DNA of 64,000 bases from Methylobacterium sp. 2A. Its GTDB lineage: Bacteria > Pseudomonadota > Alphaproteobacteria > Rhizobiales > Beijerinckiaceae. This document shows, one piece after another, positions 36,613 through 45,454 of the stretch (positions are counted from its first letter, which is position 1; each line of letters starts with the position of its first letter). The DNA is taken from contig NZ_VUOK01000056.1 in assembly GCF_009806555.1 (NCBI RefSeq), positions 31,581-95,580 of the forward strand. The letters are read 5' to 3'. The translations under genes and the position numbers were made by a program. A model generated the notes under the pieces. It worked only from the letters and a program-made list of their open reading frames with translations. It was not told where the DNA came from and ran no database searches.

Positions 36613-36762
36613 CGGTTCATCTCCACCATCAGCCAGCCGAGCGCGACGGGCGCTATGCTTGGATGACGTTCTCGGTCTCAGACGCCTGGCGAGCCGAAAT
36701 AGATCCACGTGATCGGCAGTGGATACGTCCCCGATGCCCGCGCAGCTCTCCGGCTGCCACGA
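36613..36762 (-). promoter_or_regulatory. Conserved structured 5' leader of kup copy 2
   Basis: This matches the copy-1 leader over about 150 bases and then diverges. It can form GCAGC/GCTGC around CGGAGA, ATCCAC/GTGGAT (36719-36724 with 36703-36708, 10-base loop) and the same AGCGC/GCGCT hairpin before the ribosome site. The second stem differs at two of six pairs from copy 1 and pairs fully in both. Confidence 0.55.
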
Positions 36763-36790
36763 ACGACAGACAAGACCGCCGTCCTACCAT

Positions 36791-36817
36791 CGGATATGTC
36801 GTTTATCCGATCGGATA
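36791..36817. promoter_or_regulatory. Operator candidate upstream of kup copy 2
   Basis: Three CGGATA half-sites occur in 27 bases: CGGATA at 36791, then TATCCG-AT-CGGATA (36804-36817), a perfect 14-bp palindrome. It lies just upstream of the leader, where a promoter would be expected, and is absent upstream of kup copy 1. Confidence 0.4.
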
Positions 36818-36964
36818 CCGAACAAGAGAGAGCTAGTCGTGCCTTGCATGGCCGCGAAGGTTTGGTGGCCTTAACCACTCGCTGTATGCAGCACATTTGC
36901 CAGATTTAGACCGCCTGCCGAGTGTTAATGATGGAGATCAAATACACGTATTGTAAAACTGTAG

Positions 36965-38209
36965 TCACGCAATCAGACCACGAATCGGAGGCACTGTATT
37001 TGTGTCTGGGAACACATCACGCGCCAGAACCTGAGCCGACACGCCGAACAGATCGGTCGCAATACCCTTCGCCACAGCCCTGACATCGGTGGTCGGCTTC
37101 AGGTCCCGTCCCTCGTGAAGCGCCCTGGCAGACAAGCCTGGCCAGTCCGTGATGACACGGCCACCGCGTATGGCCCCTCCCACTAGGAAGGCCACTGTCC
37201 CAGTGCCATGATCCGTGCCGACTGTTCCGTTGACCTGGGCTGTTCGACCAAACTCCGTCATGACCAGAATGGCGGTATCGGCCCAGCGCGGCTTCAGGAT
37301 CTCTTCGACCCCCGCCAGCGCTCCATCGAGGCTTCCGAGTAAACCCGCAAGCCGGCCCGTTGCACCGCCCTCGTTCGCGTGCGTGTCCCAGCCTTCGAGC
37401 GCAAGGGCGGCGATCCGCGGCCCATCATCGGCCGCCATCAACCGCGCAGCACCCTCTGCGATCCGTCGCATACCGGCCGCACCAGCCATGCCGGGCCCAG
37501 CCGAACGCGCAAGGCCCATCGTTGCAGCGCCTGCAAGCTGCTCGGTTTCAAGCCCTTGTGCCAGCGCGACGCCGAGCATGGGATCGCGCTCCCCGTAGAG
37601 GCTGAGCAAGCGTCGCGCGAGATCATCGCTAGCGCGTGGGATAAGCGGTGGCGCCCAACCCAGAACGGGGGCGGCCCCACGCAGGATGAGCGGCGCCGTA
37701 GCGCCGACTGCGAGAGCGCCAGCTGGTGCGATGCGCGCACCCTACGGTAGAGCTAGAAGGAGGCGATTGAGCCAGCCGCTCTGGGTCTGGCCCGGTCCGG
37801 GCTGCCCGCTTTCCAGCACGTCCTGGCCATCGAAATGCGAGCGTTCGCGATAGCCCGTGGCGGCCGCATGAATGACGCTGGCCTGCCCGGCAGCGTAGAG
37901 CCGCGCGAAGTTCGGCATGGCCGGATGCAGAGCGAAGAAGCCGTCGAGGGGTAGAGCCGCGTTCGGTCCCTCGCGCGTGAGAGCAATGCCGGCTCGAAGC
38001 GCCGCATAGTCCGGGTCTCCGAGCGGTGCGACCGCAGAGAGCCCGTCGAGGGCCCCGCGCAGCACGACCACCATGAACCGGGCATCACGGCTGCCGGGAG
38101 CAGCATAGGCTGTTCGCGGAACAAAGCTCCACGCGAACAGAGCCCCAGTCGAGCCGAGCACGGCGCGGCGCGACGGATTGCTCTCACAAAGCACTGACAT
38201 TGGGCTCAC
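36965..38209 (-). pseudogene. DUF1501 protein with in-frame TAG
   Basis: One continuous frame of 415 codons encodes a DUF1501 (sulfatase-like, Tat-exported) protein, broken only by a TAG at 37742-37744 (CTA CCG TAG GGT GCG). Before it lie a twin-Arg-like start (NPSRRAVLGSTGALFAWSF), VVVLRGALDGLSAVAP and HAAATGYRERSHFDGQDVLE. After it, in the same frame, come GALAVGATAPLILRGAAPV and the C-terminal ILVMTEFGRTAQVNGTVGTDHGTG. Both halves are well conserved, so this is a single nonsense change (or readthrough, or a base error). It overlaps the DUF1800 gene by an ATGA junction. DUF1501/DUF1800 pairs are common and functionally undefined. Confidence 0.85.
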
Positions 38210-39675
38210 CGTCTCTGGAACTCTGGCGACATCAGGAGGAGCGCCATGGCCTGCGGACGGCTCTCAGCTCGAAGAACGGCGGCGCGGGTCTCCTGTGAAA
38301 CAGATGCGCCGAGCACACTCTCAAGGAAGGTTGCAGGCTCTTGGACTGAGACAGCTTGACCGAAGCGAGCTGCGATATCGAGCCGGGTCTTTATGCCCTC
38401 AGGCGAGGCCCAGTCCACCGCTCGATCAGAATACCCGTTCGGGCCAGGCGGAGCCCAGAAGGGTTGTCCTAGCACTGCAAGACCACCCATCATCTTGACC
38501 GGATCCGGCTCGAGGGCGAGTGCCCGCATCGCCGCCACCAGGAACTCCTGCGGCGAACGCACCTTCACCGCCTCTGGCGACCAAGACTCCGGCGCCTCAA
38601 TCAGCGCCGAAGAGACGCGAGCGAGATCGCCATCCGTCTCACGAAAGGTCTGTGCGAGCTTGGCCACAAGTGTCTCAGGCGGCTCATCGGCCACGAAGTG
38701 TCGGACCAGCCTCGTCGCGATGTGCTCGGCCGTAGCTGGACGGCGAGCTAGATCCAGCAGGGCCATGTGAACCTGTTCGGGACCAGCATCGGGATAACTC
38801 TTGCCGAGCAGGGTCAGCGCACCAGGCTCGTGAGCCGCGGGGTGGTAGACGGTGCTGCCAGGGAGTTCGGCCGCGTTCGCTTCTCGCGCGATGGTCCAGC
38901 CTGTGAGGATCCGGGCGAGATTGGTGACATCGTCCTGCGTGTAACCGCTGCCGACACCGAGGGTGTGAAGTTCAAGGATTTCACGGCCGAGGTTTTCGTT
39001 GAGGCCCTTGCCCTTCCGTGCCCCGGCTGGCGAGTTCGGGCCAACGGAAGCGACGTTGTCGAGGTAGATCAGCATGGCCGGGTGAAGTTCGGCCGCGAGC
39101 AGCATGTCACTGAAGCGTCCGAGCACGTGAGGCCGGATTGCTTCGCGCTCGAAAGCACCCGTTGTAGCTCGCAAGCGTGGCCCCTTTGCCGCCGAGACTG
39201 TAAAGTGGTTGGCCCAGAACCATACCAGCCGCTCGACGAAGCCGATGGATACCTCGCGCGCGATGGCCAGACGCGAGGAGACTTCTGCTCGGTAGAGGCG
39301 CTGGGCGACCGGACGTACTGTCTCGGCGTCTTTCGGTAACCCAGCGGCGGTATCGCCCCGCGTCGGCGAGCGAGGAGAGGATGGCGAGTCGCCCACCATC
39401 GGCGAACCCATCTCGTCGGGTTTGCCAGTAGCGTTCACGGCTCCGTTTGGTTTGGTCCCACGGGCGAGGCGTCGAGACTGGAACTCCGCTTGTACCAGGC
39501 TCAAGATCGCAGGTGTCGTGATGAGATCGGCTCCGACGGGCGTCGCGACAGTCCCAGCCTTGAGCTCGTGGCGAAGGAGTTCAAGGCCATCCTCATTCCG
39601 GCTGAGATCGCCTGGGTGCGGCCCCAAGCCGAAGCGTGCAAAGGCCAAAGCGGCGCGACCAAGCTCGACGGACAT
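38206..39675 (-). CDS. DUF1800 domain protein
   Basis: The 489-residue protein carries the DUF1800 hallmarks: N-terminal AFARFGLGPHPGDL, the helical core VERLVWFWANHFTVSA, the ALHPAMLIYLDN-like segment LHPAMLIYLDN, GLNENLGREILELHTLGVGSGYTQDDV, and RLVRHFVADEPP. A low-complexity insert of about 45 residues (KPNGAVNATGKPDEM, SPSSPRSPTRGD) separates the first two parts. DUF1800 proteins are usually exported or periplasmic and always found with DUF1501; their role is not established. Here the partner carries a stop codon, so the pair may be inactive. Confidence 0.9.
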   Translation of the reverse strand: MSVELGRAALAFARFGLGPHPGDLSRNEDGLELLRHELKAGTVATPVGADLITTPAILSLVQAEFQSRRLARGTKPNGAVNATGKPDEMGSPMVGDSPSSPRSPTRGDTAAGLPKDAETVRPVAQRLYRAEVSSRLAIAREVSIGFVERLVWFWANHFTVSAAKGPRLRATTGAFEREAIRPHVLGRFSDMLLAAELHPAMLIYLDNVASVGPNSPAGARKGKGLNENLGREILELHTLGVGSGYTQDDVTNLARILTGWTIAREANAAELPGSTVYHPAAHEPGALTLLGKSYPDAGPEQVHMALLDLARRPATAEHIATRLVRHFVADEPPETLVAKLAQTFRETDGDLARVSSALIEAPESWSPEAVKVRSPQEFLVAAMRALALEPDPVKMMGGLAVLGQPFWAPPGPNGYSDRAVDWASPEGIKTRLDIAARFGQAVSVQEPATFLESVLGASVSQETRAAVLRAESRPQAMALLLMSPEFQRR

Positions 39676-39757
39676 GCTGCGGTCTCTCTGCTCCGCTCAG
39701 GCATGAATGGAACGCGGATGGCTGGGTTGAGTAGCGGGCGTCCTCGAATATAGCCGC

Positions 39758-40060
39758 CTAGAAGCGGCAGAAGCGACGCGGCACAAAGGGCGTCGGCCGA
39801 ATGAAGCAACGCCGCGCGTAGTAGGGCCCTGGGCCGTAGAACCGGCGCCGGCCATAGAACGGGCGGCAGCCCCCGTAAGGCCCTCGGAAGAAGCCGGGCC
39901 CGCAGCCCTGGGCCACGAGCGTGATCGGGGCGTCAGCCTGCAGCACCGCCGCGGAGAGCGGTCCAAGTGGAGCAGCCTCTGCTACCGCTGCCGGTACCAG
40001 GGCGATGCCGGTAATGAGCAACGCTGCCGTAGCTGCAAGCTTTGAGGGCATGTACATCAT
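39758..40060 (-). CDS. GCG_CRPN-type small secreted protein
   Basis: The 100-residue product has a signal peptide (AATAALLITGIALVPAAVAEA) and then the GCG_CRPN pattern QGCGPGFFRGPYGGCRP, followed by an Arg/Tyr/Phe/Pro-rich tail (YGRRRFYGPGPYYARRC). This family of short exported proteins is frequent in Methylobacterium and Bradyrhizobium and has no known function. The two ATG codons at the start (MMYM) are both possible. Confidence 0.75.
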   Translation of the reverse strand: MMYMPSKLAATAALLITGIALVPAAVAEAAPLGPLSAAVLQADAPITLVAQGCGPGFFRGPYGGCRPFYGRRRFYGPGPYYARRCFIRPTPFVPRRFCRF

Positions 40061-40279
40061 GTTTCTCTCGACACGAACAGATCAGAACAGTCGCGGAACG
40101 AGAAGATCAGGCCGGCTGAATACGAAGGACATCCAGACGGTTCCCGAACCATTTCGTGCCCGGAAAAAATCCGTGCCCTGCTTTTCGTGGATGTGACAGC
40201 ATCGGAGGCTTCCGTATCAATTTGTAGCAGGGTGGCTTCGGCGATTGCCGCCGTTTGCGCGCGCCGCATACTTCCCGTC

Positions 40280-40495
40280 ATGCCGTCCGAGCCAAGCATC
40301 TACGTCGTCGAGGACGATCCTGAGATCCGCGTCCTCCTGATGGATTTTCTGACGCGGGAAGGTTTTTGCGTGGAGACGGCCGACTGTGGCGCAGCTCTCG
40401 ACCGTCTTGTCGAGCGTTTGGGACGGCCGGATTTGTTGGTGCTCTACTGGATGTTGCCGCGCGAAGATGGCCTTTCCATCTGCCGCCGGATCCCC
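40280..40495 (+). pseudogene. OmpR-type response regulator, N-terminal fragment
   Basis: About 72 codons from the ATG at 40280 encode the first two-thirds of a receiver domain (YVVEDDPEIRVLLMDFLTREGF, then WMLPREDGLSICRRI), after which the sequence changes to an inverted IS3 remnant. The acceptor position is also changed: where family members have LDLMLP, this reads LYWMLP, so the phospho-acceptor Asp is a Tyr. The gene is therefore both truncated and altered at its key residue. The rest of the gene is not found beyond the insertions. Confidence 0.75.
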
Positions 40496-40633
40496 GACGC
40501 TCTGGCCCTGCGAGACCAGCACATCCACCTGCCGCAGCTTGGCGACAACATCCTCCGGCTTGTGCCGCTTCGTTCCCATCTGTCCGTCCTCGTCCTGGCC
40601 CGAAAGCCATACCTCAGGGCGGACCACTTCATT

Positions 40634-42389
40634 GGCTCTCCGTCGGGTTTGGTGGATCATGCTGCAAAGAGGAAGCGGCGACGTAGCAGGTCAAGCTTGG
40701 CTCGGCCGTACATGGAGCGCTTGAGCAGCTTGAGGCGGTTGACCTGTCCCTCGTCCTGCCCGCTGCTCCAGGGCAGGCGAAGGCCGGCGCGAACGGCAGC
40801 CCCGTCCTGATCGAGGCTGACGGCAAATCTCTCGACCACCCGCACGCCGCAGACCCGGGCGTCGGCCAGCCAAGCATCGAAGGCGGGGATGATGCCAGGC
40901 TCGGCCTGCGCGCCGCCGCAGCCTCTGCGAACGATCCGACAGAACTGGCGGCCGAGATCGACGACCCGGGCGGCCTCGTCATCCTGCAGCACACGCGCGA
41001 CCGCAGCGGCGGCGTCGGCATCGAGATCCTCTGGCTCGCGCAGGAGATGCCACGACAACTGCTTCGGTGAGGGGAGCGGCGGGGATGATGTCGGCGCGGT
41101 CGGCGCTACAACCGACGGCACCTGCAGGCGCCGGATCGTGGTCTTGGCCGGGCGCGTACGCCGCTCGGACAACCAGCGCCGGACCTGCTTCGCTGTGCCG
41201 GGAAAGCCGAGCCGGCGAAGCTCGCGCCAGAGCTGCATAGCGTTCTCGCAGCCCTCACGGTGGCGGGCGTGCAGGTGGTCGAGATGAGGATCGAGGATGC
41301 TGCGCCCTGGCCCGCGCCAGCCATGGCGCGGGAAGCGCTCGGCGAAGGCGAACTTGCGCACCGTGGCGCGGGCCAAGCCGGTCTCGCGGTTGATCTGCCG
41401 GAGCGACTGCCCGGCCGCGCGGCGGCGGCGAACAACGTCGTAAAGCACCTCCCATCGCCCGACCGCGGCTGCGCGGACGAGCGCCTCGGCGGGGGCTCGG
41501 GGGTAGGCTTTGGTGCGCCGGGTCGAAGGGATCAGTGTCCCGACCGGAGGCAACAGCTTCAGACGTGGGTGGACGCGGGCGAGCCAGCGCTCGATCATCT
41601 GGCGGGTGTTGAGCAGCAGGTGCCAGCGGTCGGCGATCTGCACGGCCTCGGGCGCGCCCAGGGTGGTGCCGCGCGCGTACTCGGTCGAGCGGTCGCGCGC
41701 CACGAGCTGGATCTGGGGCTCGCGGCGGAGCCAAGCGGCCCAGGTCTCGGCGGAGCGGTCGGGCAGGAGATCGATGGGACGACGACGTTCGAGGTCGACC
41801 ACGATGGTCCCGTAGGTTCGACCCTTGCGCCGTGCCCAGTCGTCGACGCCGACGACCTGCGGCCGGTCGACAGCCGGCAGCGGCATGCTCCGGATCGTCC
41901 GCAACAGGGTCGTAGCGCTGGTCGGCATGGCCAAGTGCGCGAGCAGCCGGGCGGCAGGCTGGCCGCCGAGCGCGAGACCGGTCCGAGCCTGGGCCTGGAC
42001 GAGCCGCCGGGTGCGCTGGGCGTGGCGGGCGAGCAGATGCGGGAAGCGCTCGGCGAAGGTGTGGCGGGGGCAGGCCGGGTCGCGGCAGTAGAAGCGCCGG
42101 ACCGCCAGTTGCAGCCGGACCGCATTGCCGCTGACCGGCAGGTCGGTGGGCCGTCGATGGTAGCGGCTATGGACCGACGTGCTGAGGGTCCGACACGTCG
42201 GGCAGCGGGCATGATCGTGCCGAGCTTGGGCGAGAACGGTGAGGGCCCCGGGGCCGTCCCGTGCGACACGAACGAAGCGACAGCCGGGCAGTAAGCAAAG
42301 CAGGGTCATGCCCTGATCTGCGTCCTGACGACGACCTTCGCTACGGGCCAACCGTCACGATAACTTTCCACCAAACCCGACGGAGAGCC
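40634..42389 (-). mobile_element. ISL3-family insertion sequence
   Basis: The 1756-bp element has 23-bp perfect terminal inverted repeats beginning GGCTCTCCGTCGGGTTTGG and is flanked by an 8-bp duplication ACTTCATT (40626-40633 and 42390-42397), the usual size for ISL3. It encodes one transposase on the minus strand and appears complete. Confidence 0.95.
40657..42309 (-). CDS. ISL3-family transposase
   Basis: From the ATG at 42309 the transposase is 550 residues. It has an N-terminal zinc-finger region (CPTCRTLSTSVHSRYHR, then CRDPACPRHTFAERF), an HTH_Tnp_ISL3 segment and the DDE_Tnp_ISL3 core starting VVGVDDWARRKGRTYGTIVVDLE, followed by ADRWHLLLNTRQM and the terminal SSGQDEGQVNRLKLLKRSMYG. 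A central extension with an HTH-like REINRETGLARATVRKFA-type segment is present. The frame runs to 42351, but the shorter start fits the family. It appears intact. Confidence 0.92.
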   Translation of the reverse strand: MTLLCLLPGCRFVRVARDGPGALTVLAQARHDHARCPTCRTLSTSVHSRYHRRPTDLPVSGNAVRLQLAVRRFYCRDPACPRHTFAERFPHLLARHAQRTRRLVQAQARTGLALGGQPAARLLAHLAMPTSATTLLRTIRSMPLPAVDRPQVVGVDDWARRKGRTYGTIVVDLERRRPIDLLPDRSAETWAAWLRREPQIQLVARDRSTEYARGTTLGAPEAVQIADRWHLLLNTRQMIERWLARVHPRLKLLPPVGTLIPSTRRTKAYPRAPAEALVRAAAVGRWEVLYDVVRRRRAAGQSLRQINRETGLARATVRKFAFAERFPRHGWRGPGRSILDPHLDHLHARHREGCENAMQLWRELRRLGFPGTAKQVRRWLSERRTRPAKTTIRRLQVPSVVAPTAPTSSPPLPSPKQLSWHLLREPEDLDADAAAAVARVLQDDEAARVVDLGRQFCRIVRRGCGGAQAEPGIIPAFDAWLADARVCGVRVVERFAVSLDQDGAAVRAGLRLPWSSGQDEGQVNRLKLLKRSMYGRAKLDLLRRRFLFAA

Positions 42390-42623
42390 ACTTCATTGGG
42401 GGCGGATCACTTCACAGCGGATGGCTGACGCTGAGCCAATGTGTGGGACGGCACTGAGTGGGGACCACGGGCACCCAAGTGGTAGGGGGCGGCATCCTCA
42501 TTTTGGCGCGGATTTAGGCGGCACTCTGCCGTTCAAATGGCCAGCATGCTGCGAGCAGGGCAACCATTCGCCAATGAAGCCATTGAAGAGCAGCACGTAA
42601 GTGCTTTTCAAATGGAGACGACG

Positions 42624-42821
42624 ATGCCCCAGCAAGCTCATACGGAAGCCGCCGAGCATCACGAGAAGGCAGCCAAGTCGCATCGCGCTGCTGCCGAACA
42701 TCACGGCAAGGGCGACCACGCCGCCGGTCACAAGCATTCGACCGAAGCCCATGGTCACTCGACCAAGGGTCACGAGCACTCCACCAAGGCGCACGGCAAG
42801 AGTGGCGAACACCATAAGTAG
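42624..42821 (+). CDS. Small His/Ala/Lys-rich protein
   Basis: The 65-residue protein starts at an ATG with GGAG 6 bases upstream. It contains 16 or so histidines arranged in repeats such as AAEHH, GHKHSTEAHGHSTKGHEHS, plus many Lys and Ala, with no hydrophobic core. It should be disordered and could bind metal ions or act as a stress-related filler protein; neither is shown. The frame extends upstream to 42537 without a ribosome site. It lies between the ISL3 and the Tn5053-like module. Confidence 0.65.
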   Translation: MPQQAHTEAAEHHEKAAKSHRAAAEHHGKGDHAAGHKHSTEAHGHSTKGHEHSTKAHGKSGEHHK

Positions 42822-43023
42822 CCTTTAGGCGCAACAAGCTCGTCCTCGCCCATCGCAGGCGGGGGCGCGCACTTGCCTGGACGTCCCGGCGAGGCTGAGG
42901 CACCTCAACGTGCGCTCAAGGCATGCCGACTAGTTGTCGGCAATCCGACCGTTTTCCCGACGGTCCAGCGGGGCCGGTCGCGAGCTGTGACCTTCAGCGA
43001 TAAATGGCAGTGTTTTTGGAGCA

Positions 43024-43836
43024 CTATGTGGCACCGATGACGAGGGTGCTCCTCGCGGCCTCGACAACATCGTCCGTGATCACCTTGAGCTCATTGATCT
43101 TGAGAATGCGTGCGATCTGCACGAACAGGCGCTGAAGCAGCCGGAAGTTGCCGCCCGTAATCCGCGCGATCGAGGCCACAGCCTGCACATCGGTGAAGTC
43201 CGCGTCGTCCAAGGCAAGGCCGAGTTGACGCCAGTGGCGCGTCAGCACGAAGGTGAGTTCGTCGCCCTGTAAGGGACGGTAATGGTGGGCGAACCCGACA
43301 CGGCTGTAGAGCTGAGGATAGCGCGACAGGCGCTTCTCGATCCCTGGCATGCCGATCAGGATCACGCCGATCCCCGTCCGGTCGAAGACATCGCGCAGGT
43401 GCTCCAGGCCCGTGGTCGAGAGTCGCTCGGCTTCGTCCACGATCAGGAGCTCGGTCAACCCGCGCGCAAAGCCCGTTGGCCTCCCTTCCCCGCTCGCATG
43501 GTGTTCGCCGAGACAGGCATCCATCCGCACGGTGAGAAAGGTCACCTCGTTGCGCAGCACCCGCAACGAGCAGGCGACCGCCGGAGTGTAGAAGACGCTA
43601 CAGCTCTGGGCGAGCACGCCATAGATCTTGGCGTCCGACGGCTGTCGCGGTCCCCAGGTGTCGAGGAAGGGCTCGGCCACCTCCCAGCGCGCATAGCGAC
43701 GTGCCGAGAGTGTCTTGCCGACCCCGGCCGCCCCGTAGCAGAGGCCGATGTAGCGGTGCTTGCGCACCGCATCGGCGAACTCGATGAAGCGGCGATGCTC
43801 CTTGGTGGCGATGAAGGCGCCCGATCTGGCGGTCAT
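43024..43836 (-). CDS. tniB: TniB-like AAA ATPase of transposition
   Basis: The 270-residue ATPase has Walker A GAAGVGKT (about 35-42), Walker B LLIVDEAERL (about 130) and the AAA-type sensor region (VILIGMPGIEKRL). TniB/MuB-type proteins bind DNA and ATP and pick the target for the TniA transposase. It overlaps tniA by 4 bases (ATGA), the usual arrangement. All motifs are intact. Confidence 0.9.
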   Translation of the reverse strand: MTARSGAFIATKEHRRFIEFADAVRKHRYIGLCYGAAGVGKTLSARRYARWEVAEPFLDTWGPRQPSDAKIYGVLAQSCSVFYTPAVACSLRVLRNEVTFLTVRMDACLGEHHASGEGRPTGFARGLTELLIVDEAERLSTTGLEHLRDVFDRTGIGVILIGMPGIEKRLSRYPQLYSRVGFAHHYRPLQGDELTFVLTRHWRQLGLALDDADFTDVQAVASIARITGGNFRLLQRLFVQIARILKINELKVITDDVVEAARSTLVIGAT

Positions 43837-45302
43837 CCCTCGTCCTCTGCCTGATACACGCGCAGCTTGAGCCGCGGCGGCGAGCGGGCCGGGGCGATCT
43901 GACGGTTGAGACGGACGGGATCGGGCAGGAAGTCCGCGACGCGCGCCACGCGCTCGTTGATCGCAGCGCGAAGGCTGCGGCGGTGCAGACGGCGCGCCGC
44001 CTCGATGTCCTTGAGGCTGAGAGCTTCTCCAGCGTGCTCCTCGTTCACCGCCCAGCAGAGGAAGCGCTCACGGTGGAACACCCGGATCTCCGACACATCG
44101 CGTGGGTCGTAGCGGATCGTGACGGTCTCGCCGACATAGGCTGCCAAGGTCGATGCGACGTACCGCAGGCCCTGGAAGTGAATGCCGTCCCGACGCACGC
44201 AGCGTGGCTTGGCGACCATCACCAGCAGGAGGTCGAGCGCCTCCAGGCTCTCGGGCAGGCGGGGCAGGAAACCGTTCGCCCGCCATGCGTCGAGGGGCGC
44301 TTGCCCGATCTCGCCGTGCGTGCGCCGATGATAGGCGTCGCGGATGAAGGCGCCGATTGCGCGATCCAGATCCGCCAGTGACAGGGCTGGTGGGCTGACC
44401 GGCCCGCCCGCGACGAGGTGGCCGGGCAGCTCGGGGAGGAGTTCGGTGTTGATGGTTCCGAACAGGCGCTCGATCTTACCCCGGCCCTGCGGTCGCGCGA
44501 CGCCGGAATGAACGATTTGCATGTGCAGGCTCGCAGCCACCTGATCGAGATGGCGGCTCGTGAAGTCGCTTCCGTGGTCGACATAGAGCACGTCCGGGAT
44601 GCCGCAGACCGGCCAGGCCGCATCGGCCTTGCGCCAGATCGCGTGACGGAGTGCGAGGCTGGTGTTGAGCGCTGAGGGCGCGCCCAGGAACAGCATGGTG
44701 CCCGCGATTGCCCGTGAGTGGTCGTCGATCACCGTCGTGAGCCAGGGCCGGACCGGCCTGCCGTCTTCGTCGAGAGCCATGATGTCGAGCAGGGTGTGAT
44801 CGGCCTGCCAGAGCGCGTTGGGCATGCTCGCCCGATGTCGGCAGATCAGCTCGTAGCGGTCCCGAAAGACGGTCGGTCCGTCCAGGGCCAGGGTGACCAT
44901 GGCCGGGTCGAGGCGGGAGAGGATGGCCCAGGTCGTACCGTAGGAAGGCGGGGGCCACCCCTTCGCCTCGGCGACGGCCGTAATCCTGCGATGGATGGCG
45001 GCGGCCGAGGATCGCGGTTTTCTCAGGCCCATCCCCTCGATCAGGCTGACCAGGTCGGCGGGCAAGCGGTAACGGCCGACATCGCAACGGACGGCACGGG
45101 CCAGGCCCGCCAGTCCGTCGCGTCGAAATCGTGTCAGCCAGCGCCGGGCCGTTCGCAGCGGCACGTCGGCGTCCGCGGCGGCCCGGGTCAGAGGCACGCC
45201 CTCCTCCAGGGTCGGCCGGAGCACGGCAAAGCGGGCCATGGCGCGCTGGCGTTGAGGCTCGGTCAGTTCCACGAGGGATGCTGCGGCTGTGTCGCTCCGC
45301 AT
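43833..45302 (-). CDS. tniA: TniA-like DDE transposase (Mu/Tn552 type)
   Basis: From the ATG at 45302 the protein is 489 residues. It has N-terminal helix-turn-helix segments (GVPLTRAAADADVPLRTARRWL), an rve core with Asp in WQADHTLLDIM, Asp in YVDHGSDFTS and Glu in GRGKIERLFGTIN, and a Mu-transposase C-terminal beta-barrel (YVGETVTIRYDPRDVSEIRVF). The frame is open to 45431 through the resolvase control region, which is unlikely to be coding. It is the catalytic subunit of the element. Confidence 0.92.
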   Translation of the reverse strand: MRSDTAAASLVELTEPQRQRAMARFAVLRPTLEEGVPLTRAAADADVPLRTARRWLTRFRRDGLAGLARAVRCDVGRYRLPADLVSLIEGMGLRKPRSSAAAIHRRITAVAEAKGWPPPSYGTTWAILSRLDPAMVTLALDGPTVFRDRYELICRHRASMPNALWQADHTLLDIMALDEDGRPVRPWLTTVIDDHSRAIAGTMLFLGAPSALNTSLALRHAIWRKADAAWPVCGIPDVLYVDHGSDFTSRHLDQVAASLHMQIVHSGVARPQGRGKIERLFGTINTELLPELPGHLVAGGPVSPPALSLADLDRAIGAFIRDAYHRRTHGEIGQAPLDAWRANGFLPRLPESLEALDLLLVMVAKPRCVRRDGIHFQGLRYVASTLAAYVGETVTIRYDPRDVSEIRVFHRERFLCWAVNEEHAGEALSLKDIEAARRLHRRSLRAAINERVARVADFLPDPVRLNRQIAPARSPPRLKLRVYQAEDEG

Positions 45303-45404
45303 GAGGCCGTCCCTGACCCGCACGTCACAGGACGAGGCCTGTCCGGAACCGACCGGTTTCGGCCAGAGTCGATCACCTATGGCCGGAACATAGCCTTGCG
45401 GGGA

Positions 45405-45454
45405 TTTCGGCCATCGTCTAGTTTCGGCCATCGTTTTCGGCCGGATTTCGGATC
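45405..45454. promoter_or_regulatory. Resolvase res/operator repeats
   Basis: TTTCGGCCATCGT occurs at 45405-45417 and again at 45422-45434, followed by two partial copies (TTTCGGCC at 45435, ATTTCGG at 45445) right up to the resolvase start. Resolvases bind such repeated sites both to recombine and to repress their own and the divergent tniA promoter. Confidence 0.6.

Larger units (their letters stand above)
40496..42414 (-). pseudogene. IS3-family remnant (orfA start) carrying a nested ISL3
   Basis: On the minus strand from 40579 the sequence encodes MGTKRHKPEDVVAKLRQVD and VLVSQGQSVGD, the start of an IS3-type OrfA, and stops at the junction with the response-regulator fragment near 40496. 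The 5' flank continues beyond the ISL3 element as GGGGGCGGATCACTTCA (42398-42414), which looks like the IS3 end. Most of orfA and all of orfB are missing. The ISL3 insertion is younger because it sits inside this remnant with an intact target duplication. Confidence 0.65.

Noticed and set aside
45303..45431. N-terminal extension of the tniA frame
   Set aside because: It runs through the resolvase repeat region; the ATG at 45302 gives the normal TniA N terminus.
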